Of a DNA stretch of 64,000 nucleotides, positions 1-8,252 are shown one piece after another. Below the pieces are notes generated by a model. That model was given only the letters and a program-made list of their open reading frames with translations, made no database searches and was not told the DNA's origin. Position 1 is the stretch's first letter. Each line of letters begins with the position of its first letter. The stretch comes from Actinopolyspora xinjiangensis (GTDB lineage Bacteria; Actinomycetota; Actinomycetes; Mycobacteriales; Pseudonocardiaceae). A program made the position numbers and the translations under genes. The DNA is taken from contig NZ_FNJR01000018.1 of assembly GCF_900104475.1 (NCBI RefSeq), positions 1 to 64,000 of the forward strand, given 5' to 3'.

Positions 1-2
1 GA

Positions 3-89
3 CAACGCCGCACCGACCTCCACCACGACTTCCACACCCTGCCCACCAGCCTCACCCGCCGGCGCCGACTCCCCAACCAAATACGTTAG
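3..89 (+). CDS. Possible C-terminal tail of a gene truncated by the window edge
   Basis: Frame 3 is open from the first base of the window to a TAG at 87-89. It reads a basic 28-residue tail that includes DLHHDFHTLPTSL and ends RRRRLPNQIR. Codon use is GC-rich, unlike the AT-richer bases that follow, which suggests a real coding end. The basic ending resembles transposase tails, but I do not recognise the family. The start and most of the protein lie outside the window. Confidence 0.2.
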   Translation, partial: QRRTDLHHDFHTLPTSLTRRRRLPNQIR

Positions 90-559
90 GGGCTCCAAGA
101 TGGCATTCTTGCAGTTCATTGAGTGCTCATGTATCGATCGTGCCAACACGAGCCCGTCGCAGCGGTGATCGTTGCACGGCCCGATTGGTCCGTAACCATC
201 CGCAGGATTCGGTTTCCAGTCGATCCATGCAGGTACAGGATATCTCCGATGAGGTCGTATGCGGTAGGGAGCACGATTGGTTGGTGGTCAGTGGTAACAA
301 CGGAGTGGTACACGAACGTCGAACCGGTTATTTACAGGAAGTCGGACAACTGGGGTCGGCTGCGTTCAGGATTTCGGCGAACTCGAGTTTGTTCGGTTGA
401 CGGCAGGTGGTGGTTTGTTGTGGTCACCGCAATTCCTTTCGGTTTGAAGCGAGTTGCTGTCCGGTCGATTACTGACCTCTATTTGAGAGGGGCAACTATG
501 CAAGCCACGCTGGTCACGTTCCCGAGTCGCACTGCTGGGACGAGCACAAAGAGCGATGC
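90..559. other. Intergenic stretch with no recognisable gene
   Basis: This stretch lies between the truncated left-edge frame and the stop of the minus-strand MFS gene. Open frames exist on both strands but none has a convincing ribosome binding site or recognisable motif. It has lower GC than the flanks and probably holds the 3' untranslated region of the MFS gene and cluster-boundary debris. Confidence 0.4.
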
Positions 560-1813
560 TCAGCTGACTTCTGCAGGGTCCGACTGGCCAGGACTCTCAT
601 TTTCGGCGCGCCGGCTGAGGCGTGTGCCAATGCCTAGCTGTGCCCCTGCCGCTACCAGGCCGACTGTCAGACAGCCGATCCAGAGTGGATCGACCCCCCA
701 GGAGTGGATCACCCATCCACCCAGCAGGGGTGCCACCACCAAAGATCCCGTCCATGCCAGTTGATAAGCACCTTGATAACGACCGCGCAGGTGTTCTGGC
801 GAGATGCGGGCCACGATTGCGAAGCTTGTCGGTGTGTTGCCGATCTCGCCGAGGGTCCACACTATGACAGAGAGTCCGTAGATCCAAGCGGAGTCGCCCA
901 ACGGGAGGATGGAGTAGCCGATCCCGATCAGTGCTGAGGAACCGGCGAGCACCCACGACTCCGGAAACCGTGTGTAGATCCGGGTGAGTGGAAGCTGCAA
1001 GACGGCGATTACGATTCCGTTGAGCGCGGCCACCTGTCCGAACGTATTAGGAGAAAACCCGTCCTGAACCATTGCGATCGGCAAGCCGCTTTCGTTCTGG
1101 AAAAGGATCGTGAGTACCAGAAATTCTGCGACGACGAACGCTATGAAGGATCGATCGCGAAGGACTACGCTGAATCCTTCACTCTTCTCGGAGGGATTTT
1201 GCGATCCTGTCGGGCGGCGTCCTGGGACTCCGATGCCGATTAATATGGCACTGATCATGATCGTAGCAGCGTTGAGCCAGAAAAGTGCGGTGTATCCGGT
1301 GTAAGAAACGATACCGACCGAGAGCATGGCCACGGAGTATCCGATGTTAATTGCCCAGAAGTTCAGCGCGTAGGCTCTGCTCTGGTTGGCTGAGGGAACC
1401 GTATCCGAGATGAGTGCGTTATGCGCGGGTCGTGTGGCGTTGTTGGCTAGGCCGACAGCGAAAGCTCCGAGCAACAGGGCCCACGGCGAGTAAGCGTAGG
1501 CGAGCACAGTCATGCTTACACCGGTAGCGACCTGCGCACCGACAAGCGTTGGCTTGTGGCCGTATCGGTCGGCCAGAATTCCGCCGAGTGGCCCCGCTGC
1601 GAGCGACCCGATGCCAGTCGCGGCTACGACGGTGCCTGCGAAGGCCGCATCGAGGTGTAGTTCATCGGTGACGTAGAACGCGAGTAGTGGCATCACAAAG
1701 CCGCACGCGCGGTTGATCAGCTGAGCGGCCCAGAGCCACCAGAAGCCGCTCGGCAAGCCTCCGAAAGTCGCGACCAGAGACGCCTGCGCCCTAGTCAGTG
1801 GCCTGAAACACAT
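560..1813 (-). CDS. MFS transporter, likely product exporter
   Basis: This is a 417-residue membrane protein with about twelve hydrophobic segments. After the second segment comes the MFS signature loop GGILADRYGHKP (residues about 78-89), the usual G-x-x-x-D-R-x-G-R/H-K pattern between TM2 and TM3. The start at 1813 is preceded by a GAGGGG ribosome binding site. It is divergent from the hydrazine cluster that begins at 2346, so it is a plausible efflux and self-protection gene for that product. Substrate cannot be read from sequence. The family call is secure; the assignment to the cluster is an inference from position. Confidence 0.85.
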   Translation of the reverse strand: MCFRPLTRAQASLVATFGGLPSGFWWLWAAQLINRACGFVMPLLAFYVTDELHLDAAFAGTVVAATGIGSLAAGPLGGILADRYGHKPTLVGAQVATGVSMTVLAYAYSPWALLLGAFAVGLANNATRPAHNALISDTVPSANQSRAYALNFWAINIGYSVAMLSVGIVSYTGYTALFWLNAATIMISAILIGIGVPGRRPTGSQNPSEKSEGFSVVLRDRSFIAFVVAEFLVLTILFQNESGLPIAMVQDGFSPNTFGQVAALNGIVIAVLQLPLTRIYTRFPESWVLAGSSALIGIGYSILPLGDSAWIYGLSVIVWTLGEIGNTPTSFAIVARISPEHLRGRYQGAYQLAWTGSLVVAPLLGGWVIHSWGVDPLWIGCLTVGLVAAGAQLGIGTRLSRRAENESPGQSDPAEVS

Positions 1814-2345
1814 GCATGCCCCTCAGTCGTAACGATGTTGATCAAGAAGGATGCTACGGCACCTGTCTCCTGGTGACCAGATGGAGGTGGGGAGACAACA
1901 CTGGGAAAATGTGAATTTCTATACTTTTGTCGTTTTTACTGTAGTGGGGTTGCCCCGGGAAGATCTGTTCAGAATGCTCCGAATGGTGGTGCGATGTACG
2001 GCCGGTAGGACGGTGGATTTGCGTTGACCTGTGGATTCTTGGATTCGCTCGTTTGTAGGTATATTTGTGATCGAGAACACTTTTGCGGGGTTGACTCTGC
2101 CTGATGGTTGCGTATGGCTACGGCCCGTGCTTCCATGATCACGAGAGCTTTCTCCGGGGTGTCGATGTGACTGCCAGAAATTGAGTCTGGTTGATGTCAT
2201 TGAATGCAGCTGGTGAAGGCGACTGGGGGCTAGTCGATGGTTCCTGGACCGTTGAAGGCCCTACCTGGTAGTCGCGATCTGAGGGCGGAGACGAAGTGCG
2301 CATGACAACGACGGCACACGGTCTGCAGATGGGGAGCACCGTCGG
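1814..2345. promoter_or_regulatory. Divergent intergenic region with probable promoters for the MFS gene and the hydrazine operon
   Basis: These 532 bases separate the minus-strand exporter from the plus-strand operon. They are AT-richer than both flanks, especially at 1905-2070. Several TTGACC/TTGACT-like hexamers occur (near 2033 and 2089), but none pairs convincingly with a -10 box at 17-18 bases. No gene is recognisable. The arrangement implies promoters in both directions and possibly an operator, but no regulator gene is present in the cluster. Confidence 0.4.
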
Positions 2346-2825
2346 ATGAACCCGTTGACTTACTCACCGCGCCTGGTGAGAACGCTCTCGCCGGTGGAGG
2401 TGCGTGGTCGTGTATGGAAGACGTACACGATGTTCGCGAATCCGCATGATTCCGCGGTCCTGCCGGATATGGAATGGCTCCGAGAGAGCGTGGCCTCGGT
2501 GTTGAGTGAGTTGCCCCCACATGGGAGGGACCACGAAGTTGGCTTTCTGATCCTGCACTACGGGATGGAGGATGCCTACCTGTTGCTGAGCCAGTGGTAT
2601 GACGCCGACATGCTCAAGCACTGGGTGCGTGGCTCGGTGATCGACGCCGACGGGAATACAACGTTCGTCCCGTTGGCCCAGCAAGATTTGATCGCCTGTG
2701 TCTGGGAGCTCGAGGTCATCAAGTTCGAGCGCGATGCCTGGGTCAACACCGTGCTGACACATGGTCAGCTCGACAAGACGTCACTCGACGCGTACCTGGA
2801 TACGACCTTCTCGGGGTGGGTGTGA
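2346..2825 (+). CDS. Hypothetical protein at the head of the hydrazine cluster
   Basis: This is a soluble protein of 159 residues with no signal peptide or membrane segment. I do not recognise the family. The centre has an aromatic-rich segment (GFLILHYGMEDAYLLLSQWY, about residues 67-86), and several acidic and Trp-containing stretches follow. A GGGGAG sequence lies about nine bases before the ATG. Its stop overlaps the GTG of the following acetyltransferase gene, so the two are probably translationally coupled and functionally linked. It is the first gene of the operon. Function unknown. Confidence 0.75.
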   Translation: MNPLTYSPRLVRTLSPVEVRGRVWKTYTMFANPHDSAVLPDMEWLRESVASVLSELPPHGRDHEVGFLILHYGMEDAYLLLSQWYDADMLKHWVRGSVIDADGNTTFVPLAQQDLIACVWELEVIKFERDAWVNTVLTHGQLDKTSLDAYLDTTFSGWV

Positions 2826-3295
2826 GTCACGAAATCAAGGTCCAACCGATCGAACCGGGTCAGCTGGACGGGCTGCTGGAATTGTGTCGTGAGCACGCGG
2901 CGTACGAGGGGGCGGAATTCCATGAGAACGGGCAGGTCGAGCGGTGGCGTTCGGCACTGTTCGAGGGAAGACCGTCACTACATGGATGGATGGCGCTGGA
3001 CTGCGGGAAGCCGTGTGGCTTCATGACCGTAACGACTGATTTCGCCACGTGGAGCGCTGAACGGTTCGCTTATATGGACTGTCTTTTTCTTCGAGACGGG
3101 TACCGCGGTATGGGGATCGGGCGTATGTTTCTCGACCGATTGCGGGAGTTTTCGGCTGCCGAAGGATGTGGATGGGCCGAGTGGCAAACACCCACAGATA
3201 ACGAACTCGGCATCGGCTTCTACCGACGTATGGGCGCCGAAGCCAAACACAAGATCCGCTTCCACTACGATGTTGGGATGCGTGGCGTTTCGTGA
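2822..3295 (+). CDS. GNAT-family N-acyltransferase
   Basis: The protein has about 157 residues and a GNAT fold. The acetyl-CoA pyrophosphate loop is visible as RDGYRGMGIGRMFL (around residues 92-105, the R/Q-x-x-G-x-G/A motif), followed by a C-terminal GFYRRMGAE, typical of family members acting on small amines. I prefer the GTG at 2822, which overlaps the TGA of the upstream gene; another GTG lies six bases upstream. From memory, triacsin biosynthesis uses a GNAT enzyme to acylate a hydrazine nitrogen. A matching role here, or self-resistance by N-acylation of the product, is an inference. Other amine substrates remain possible. Confidence 0.8.
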   Translation: MSHEIKVQPIEPGQLDGLLELCREHAAYEGAEFHENGQVERWRSALFEGRPSLHGWMALDCGKPCGFMTVTTDFATWSAERFAYMDCLFLRDGYRGMGIGRMFLDRLREFSAAEGCGWAEWQTPTDNELGIGFYRRMGAEAKHKIRFHYDVGMRGVS

Positions 3296-4941
3296 CGAAG
3301 CATTCGGTACGGACAGGCTCACCGACTCCACTGCCGCCGTGGTCGATCGACCCGGTCGACCAGTCCGGCCCAGCTCCGGCGCTCGGGGACCTTGTCCATG
3401 CGGCGGCGAGCAATTGGCCGGATCGACTGGCGCTCCACGACGGACGAGGTGGACTCACTTTTGACGAATTGGAGCAGCAGGCGCGGACACTGGCGGGCTG
3501 GCTGATCGAGAAAGGGGTCGCTCCGGGGGATCGTGTTGCGATTCTAGCTGAAAAAAGTACGATCATGCCCGCCCTGGCAATCGGCATATGGAAATGCGGT
3601 GCCGTCTACGTGCCGCTCGATGGTACGCAGCCCGGCACGCGTTTACGTGGTCTACTCAGTCGATTGCGGGCGCGTGTAGTGGTCGCGCTGGACAACCGAG
3701 ACCCATTGCTCGACGATGCTTATTGGGTTGACCGGATGCAACTGGACAATATTCTGTCGGGTTCAGCTCCGGACCAGCGGACAGTGGCACACCGGCCCGA
3801 TGACACCGCCTACATTATCTTCACGTCAGGATCTACCGGAGAGCCCAAGGGAGTCGAGATCACCGCCGCCAACCTGGTGGCATATTTCGGAAACCACAAT
3901 AGGGTACTTCGGTTCACGCCGGAATCGCGCGTATTCAGTTTGTCGCCGTTTCACTTCGATGTATCGATTGAGGATACGTTGCTGCCCTTGTCTCTTGGGG
4001 CCTTCGTGCACCAGTTTCGGGGTGTGCATGCCGGTGCCATCATGCGTGCTGTCATCATGCGCGAGCGAATTACGCACCTGATCGCGGTGTCGACATTACT
4101 CACGCTGATCACAGAGGATGGGAAACAGATCAATAGAGAGAACTTCCCGGAACTGGAGATGGTGATGACGGGCGCGGAGGTTTGCGATCCGGACGTCATC
4201 AATGCCTGGAAGAATAGCCTCCCCGAGGTTCGCGTCATCAATGTCTACGGACCGACCGAAGCGACGATCGTCTGTGTCGCCCATGAAATCGAGCGAGTCC
4301 ACTCTGAGCGGTTGAGCTCGTACCCGATCGGTCGCCCCCTGCGGGGTGTAGCAGCACGAATAGTGGAGGACGATACCGAGGTCCACACACAGGGTCAGAT
4401 CGGTGAGCTCTGGATTGGTGGCGAGCAGGTGATGCGCGGCTACTTCGACCAACCAGAGGAAACCGCCCGCCGTGTGGTCGAGGTGAATGGCGTCCGCTAC
4501 TACCGCACGGGCGACATGTGCAGCTATGACGAGGACGGCAACATCGTTTTCCATGGCCGGAACGACGACGAGGTAAAGCTGGCCGGCCGCCGCATCCACC
4601 TGGGCGAGGTTCAGCAGGCCGCACTGGGTTGTCCGGGCGTGGAACGGGCAGCCGCCGGGATCGTCCCGCGGCGCGATCACGACGTGATCGCGCTCGTGGT
4701 GGTGGCTCGAGACAGGATGGTAGTGGCGGGTGTCGAGAAGCGGTTAGTGGAAGTGCTGCCCGAGTACATGCGCCCGACCGTCGTCGCCTGGTCACCCGAA
4801 CTCACTGTGTCGTCGACGGGCAAGACGAACGAGAAACTGCTACTGCAGCGGCTCTCTGAAGTGACACGAGAGGCGAGTGCGACCCACTTCGCATTCACAT
4901 CAGACGGTGACATTGAGACCGTCGAGGAGAGCCATGCCTGA
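3292..4941 (+). CDS. Stand-alone NRPS-type adenylation protein (A1, intact motifs)
   Basis: This 549-residue ANL-superfamily enzyme should activate an amino or carboxylic acid as an acyl-AMP and load it on a carrier protein. Core motifs are intact: A3 TSGSTGEPKG (about 178-187, with K186), A4 FHFDVSIEDT (about 221), A5 VYGPTEAT (about 318), A7 YRTGD (about 404), an A8-like GRNDDEVKLAGRRIHLGEV and A10 STGKTNEK with K511. It has no carrier, condensation or MbtH region. The GTG start overlaps the TGA of the GNAT gene. The likely acceptor is the carrier domain encoded at 7485. Given the hydrazine cassette, hydrazinoacetate or an amino acid such as serine are candidate substrates; the specificity pocket was not decoded. 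It is a clear paralogue of the protein at 5848. Confidence 0.92.
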   Translation: MTKHSVRTGSPTPLPPWSIDPVDQSGPAPALGDLVHAAASNWPDRLALHDGRGGLTFDELEQQARTLAGWLIEKGVAPGDRVAILAEKSTIMPALAIGIWKCGAVYVPLDGTQPGTRLRGLLSRLRARVVVALDNRDPLLDDAYWVDRMQLDNILSGSAPDQRTVAHRPDDTAYIIFTSGSTGEPKGVEITAANLVAYFGNHNRVLRFTPESRVFSLSPFHFDVSIEDTLLPLSLGAFVHQFRGVHAGAIMRAVIMRERITHLIAVSTLLTLITEDGKQINRENFPELEMVMTGAEVCDPDVINAWKNSLPEVRVINVYGPTEATIVCVAHEIERVHSERLSSYPIGRPLRGVAARIVEDDTEVHTQGQIGELWIGGEQVMRGYFDQPEETARRVVEVNGVRYYRTGDMCSYDEDGNIVFHGRNDDEVKLAGRRIHLGEVQQAALGCPGVERAAAGIVPRRDHDVIALVVVARDRMVVAGVEKRLVEVLPEYMRPTVVAWSPELTVSSTGKTNEKLLLQRLSEVTREASATHFAFTSDGDIETVEESHA

Positions 4942-5845
4942 CATGGAAACGTGGGGCCTGAACGAGGAGTTCGGCCGTCTGGCCATGGCTCGAAAGATCA
5001 TGGCGGTGCCAACGTCCACTGGTTCATATGTGGAAGATCGCGACAACGCTGCACGCTGGATCGCTCGCTTCGGAAGTGGGGCCGAGGCAGACGCTGGCAC
5101 GTGGGTCGACAGCGGCGAGCACTCGGTCGTCATCCGACCGACACAGGAGTCCGTGGACAGCCCTTGCGTCCTATACATCCACGGCGGTGGGATGGTCTAC
5201 TATTCGACTGCGGTCTTCCGACCATTCCTGTGTATGCTGGCCGAGGCTCTCCAAGCGCCCGTGGACGCTTTCGATTACCTAAAAGCCCCGGAGCACACTG
5301 TCGAGCAGTCGGTTGAGCAGTTGGCCCAACATATCACGGCACGGTGTCGCGGCTGGACGGATCGTCAGTTGGTCCTCGCCGGGGACAGCGTTGGCGGATT
5401 GCTCGCGCTCTACATCAGCCTGCGGATCTTACCCGAGATCTTCTCACGTATAGTGTTGATTTATCCGGTACTGGACCTGCGGACGGAGCGTGAATCCTAC
5501 CGTACTTACGGAGAGGGCCACTTTCTCGACCGCGACAGCATGCGATTCTTCAAGTCGATAATAACCCCTTTCTTCTTGGCCCGCGACTTCGATCCGATGG
5601 CCCTTCAGGGGAGCGATCTGTCCAGGCTTCCGGACTGCTCGATCGTAACGGCTGGCTGCGATGTGCTCCGTGATGAGGGACTCGTATGGGCGGAGCACAT
5701 GGCCGATCGGTCGATCGACTTGCGGCACCAGCACTTCCCGGATCTTCCACATGACTTCTGCCTGTATGCCGGACAACTGAATTCGGCTAGGAGGGCCGTG
5801 GCAGAAATCGTCAGGACTGCGTTTCCGATGAAAGGACAGAGTTAA
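4934..5845 (+). CDS. Alpha/beta hydrolase, HSL/esterase type
   Basis: The protein has 303 residues. It shows the HSL-family oxyanion motif HGGGMVYYS, the nucleophile elbow GDSVGG, and a C-terminal PHDFCLY segment that supplies the catalytic His. The ATG at 4934 follows GAGGAG and overlaps the end of the adenylation gene by eight bases; an upstream in-frame ATG at 4877 is less likely. It sits between the two paralogous adenylation genes, so it may release a carrier-bound intermediate, hydrolyse a protecting acyl group or act as an acyltransferase. The family is sure; the role is an inference. Confidence 0.85.
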   Translation: MPDMETWGLNEEFGRLAMARKIMAVPTSTGSYVEDRDNAARWIARFGSGAEADAGTWVDSGEHSVVIRPTQESVDSPCVLYIHGGGMVYYSTAVFRPFLCMLAEALQAPVDAFDYLKAPEHTVEQSVEQLAQHITARCRGWTDRQLVLAGDSVGGLLALYISLRILPEIFSRIVLIYPVLDLRTERESYRTYGEGHFLDRDSMRFFKSIITPFFLARDFDPMALQGSDLSRLPDCSIVTAGCDVLRDEGLVWAEHMADRSIDLRHQHFPDLPHDFCLYAGQLNSARRAVAEIVRTAFPMKGQS

Positions 5846-5847
5846 GC

Positions 5848-7482
5848 ATGGCCGCTGATGCCGATCCTGTAGCACTACCACCGTGGTCGATCGATCCTGC
5901 CGCCAAGAGCAGCACGCCACCTGCTCTTGGCGACCTGTTGGCGGCTCCGTCGCTCAAATGGCCGGACTGCCTCGCGATCGATGACGGAGAGGTCAACTAC
6001 ACGTTCGCCCAGCTCGAGCAGAGCGCTCAGACTGTTGCAGCCTGGTTGACCGAGCAGGGGGTCGGTGCGGGGGATCGCGTAGCGGTCCTGGCAGAGAAGC
6101 GCGCTGTCATGCCCGTGCTCGCCGTCGCAATCTGGAAATGCGGTGCCGTCTACGTCCCTCTTGATTCGACAGAGCCGAATAACCGGCTTCTGGGACTGCT
6201 CAAACGGCTTCAGCCGATGGTAGTCATCACGCTGGGCGACCAGGAGCTCGGCTCTCCCGTCGGCCGTCGGTTGGGCAAGGAGCAACTGGCTGAGATTCTG
6301 TCCGGACCGGCGGTAAGCCATGCCACTGTGGCGCGTCGGCCGGATGAGGCCGCCTACATCGTTTTTGCCTCTGGCGCGACTGGTGAGCCGCAGGGAGCTG
6401 AGATCAGCGTCGCCAACCTACTCGCCTACTTCGGCAACCACAACGAGATACTCAGGATCACCCCGGAGTCACGCGTACTGAGCATGACTCCGTTCCATTT
6501 CGACGTTTCGCTCGAGGACACCCTGCTCCCATTGTCACTGGGAGCCTTCGTCTATCAGTTCCGTAGTCTCTCGGCTGGCGCCGTGATACGATCCGTGATC
6601 GCCCGTAAGGAAATCACGCATCTGATCGCGGTCACGATGCTCCTGAACATGATTACAGGCGACGGGCGGCAGATCAGCCGGACAAAGTTGCCCAGTCTGG
6701 AGCTCGTGATGACGGGCGCCCAGGTCTGTGATCCGGGCGTATTGCAAGTCTGGACCCGGGGAATGCCGGATACCAGAATTGTCCAGGCGTTCGGCCCGCC
6801 AGAGGCGACGATCTTCAGTTTTACTTACGAGATCGAGCGCGAGGAAGCGGAACGCATGGCGGCTTGTCCTGTCGGCCGGCCACTGCGGGGAATGCAGGCG
6901 AAGATCATCCGAAATGGAGTTGAAATTCACGATTCCGGTGCGCAGGGTGAGCTCTGGGTGGGCGGAGTACAAGTAATGCGCGGCTATTTTGACCAGCCCG
7001 AGGAAACTGCCCGGCTTGTTGTCGAGATGGATGGAACCCGCTTCTTCAGGACTGGGGACATCTGCAGTTACGATGGTGATGGCAACATTGTGTTTCATCA
7101 GCACGACGACGAGTGCATCGCCTGGCTGGCCGGACGTCGTACTCACCTGAGTGAGGTTTACCGGGCCGCCTCGAACTGTTCCGGCGTTGACCGGATCCTG
7201 ACGTCCGTGGTTCAGCGTGACAATCGTGACCTGGTCGCCCTGGTAGTCGAGTCGGCGAAGCGGCAGGTCGTTACTAATGTGGCGGACCACCTGCGCGGAA
7301 TACTGCCCGAGTACATGTGCCCGACCCTGATGGTCTGGTCGCCCGCGACATCGGATAAATCCACCGAAAAACGCGACGACCGAAAAGTGCTTCAACAGCT
7401 CACAAAAGTAGCTCAGCAATCGAACTCAAACTATTTCGTAGTGTCGTCCGATGGTTCCCTAGAGATCATTGATGAGGTGTAA
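5848..7482 (+). CDS. Stand-alone adenylation-like protein (A2) with degenerate catalytic motifs
   Basis: This 544-residue paralogue of A1 aligns along its whole length, from PPWSIDP at the N-terminus to the C-terminal SSDG. Several conserved catalytic positions differ: the A3 loop is SGATGEPQG, so the Lys of SGSTGxPKG is Gln182; A5 is FGPPEAT, losing the Thr of YGPTE; the hinge GRxD is QHDDE; and A10 is STEKRDD, keeping a Lys (508) but losing the Gly. A7 (RTGD) is intact. An impaired or non-adenylating partner, or an enzyme with altered chemistry, is likely. The ATG follows AAAGGA, three bases after the hydrolase stop. Its position next to the carrier gene suggests it still contacts the carrier. 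Confidence 0.88.
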   Translation: MAADADPVALPPWSIDPAAKSSTPPALGDLLAAPSLKWPDCLAIDDGEVNYTFAQLEQSAQTVAAWLTEQGVGAGDRVAVLAEKRAVMPVLAVAIWKCGAVYVPLDSTEPNNRLLGLLKRLQPMVVITLGDQELGSPVGRRLGKEQLAEILSGPAVSHATVARRPDEAAYIVFASGATGEPQGAEISVANLLAYFGNHNEILRITPESRVLSMTPFHFDVSLEDTLLPLSLGAFVYQFRSLSAGAVIRSVIARKEITHLIAVTMLLNMITGDGRQISRTKLPSLELVMTGAQVCDPGVLQVWTRGMPDTRIVQAFGPPEATIFSFTYEIEREEAERMAACPVGRPLRGMQAKIIRNGVEIHDSGAQGELWVGGVQVMRGYFDQPEETARLVVEMDGTRFFRTGDICSYDGDGNIVFHQHDDECIAWLAGRRTHLSEVYRAASNCSGVDRILTSVVQRDNRDLVALVVESAKRQVVTNVADHLRGILPEYMCPTLMVWSPATSDKSTEKRDDRKVLQQLTKVAQQSNSNYFVVSSDGSLEIIDEV

Positions 7483-7484
7483 GA

Positions 7485-8204
7485 ATGCGTGTAGTTGTTA
7501 AGGACAAGGTCGCCGGGTACCTGGAGGAAGCGCTGGGTAAGTCGGTGGAGCTTTCTTCGCTGTCCGACGATACGGAGCTGAACACCCTCGGTCTGGACTC
7601 CCTCTTGACTGTCAATGTCCTGGTTACACTCCTGGAGGACTGCGGCGTCGACCTGGGCCAGCACGCGGACTCGCTGGTAACTCCGAGTACCCTCGGCGAC
7701 CTGTACGCCATCGCCGATCGGTTCGTGGGGGAGCCGGACGCGTCATCGGGAGAGACTGACCGGTCCGGCGAGTCCTCGAGGGCGAGTGACCAGTCCGAGG
7801 GACAGAGTGACCAGCTCGCCTACTACCAGGCGAAGCTTGCCTATGAGACTGATTCCGCGGATCTGAGGGATGCCCTGGCGGAGGGCCGGGATGTGGTCGT
7901 TATTGATGGCCGCAGCAGCGAGTCCTACGAGGCCGAACATATCCCCGGTGCGGTCAGCATCCCACACCGCTCGATCTCCCAGGAATCGTTGGCTGCTCTC
8001 TCCAAAACACCGTTGTATGTCGCCTATTGCGATGGAATTGGGTGCAATGCCTCCACCAAGACTGCCGTCAAGCTAGCGACCGCAGGATTCCGGGTCAAGG
8101 AACTTATCGGCGGGCTTGACTGGTGGAAACGAGACGGACATCCAACCGAAGGCAAAGCCGTTCAGGAGCATGTCCACAACGCCGAATGCGGATGCGCCGG
8201 TTAG
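7485..8204 (+). CDS. Carrier protein-rhodanese fusion
   Basis: This is a 239-residue two-domain protein. Residues 1-80 form an acyl/peptidyl carrier domain with LGLDSLLTVN, whose Ser39 should carry phosphopantetheine. A Ser/Glu-rich linker (about 84-110) follows. Residues about 112-230 form a rhodanese domain with the HIPGAVSIPH motif and an active-site loop around Cys182 (AYCDGIGCNAS), with Cys187 five residues later; the tail ends in a small Cys cluster (ECGCAG). GAGGTG precedes the ATG. It is the only carrier in this cluster and so the likely acceptor for A1. A rhodanese on a carrier suggests sulfur or redox chemistry on the bound acyl group, but many such loops do not catalyse sulfur transfer. 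I do not recall this fusion as standard. Confidence 0.88.
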   Translation: MRVVVKDKVAGYLEEALGKSVELSSLSDDTELNTLGLDSLLTVNVLVTLLEDCGVDLGQHADSLVTPSTLGDLYAIADRFVGEPDASSGETDRSGESSRASDQSEGQSDQLAYYQAKLAYETDSADLRDALAEGRDVVVIDGRSSESYEAEHIPGAVSIPHRSISQESLAALSKTPLYVAYCDGIGCNASTKTAVKLATAGFRVKELIGGLDWWKRDGHPTEGKAVQEHVHNAECGCAG

Positions 8205-8252
8205 TCGACGCGACGTGAGTGCGGAAGTAATGCAGAGAGTTAGCCCAAGAAA

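Noticed and set aside
560-2345. Long plus-strand frames opposite the MFS gene (for example at 123-764) as real genes
   Set aside because: They lack ribosome binding sites and motifs and overlap a well-supported minus-strand gene or an intergenic stretch.
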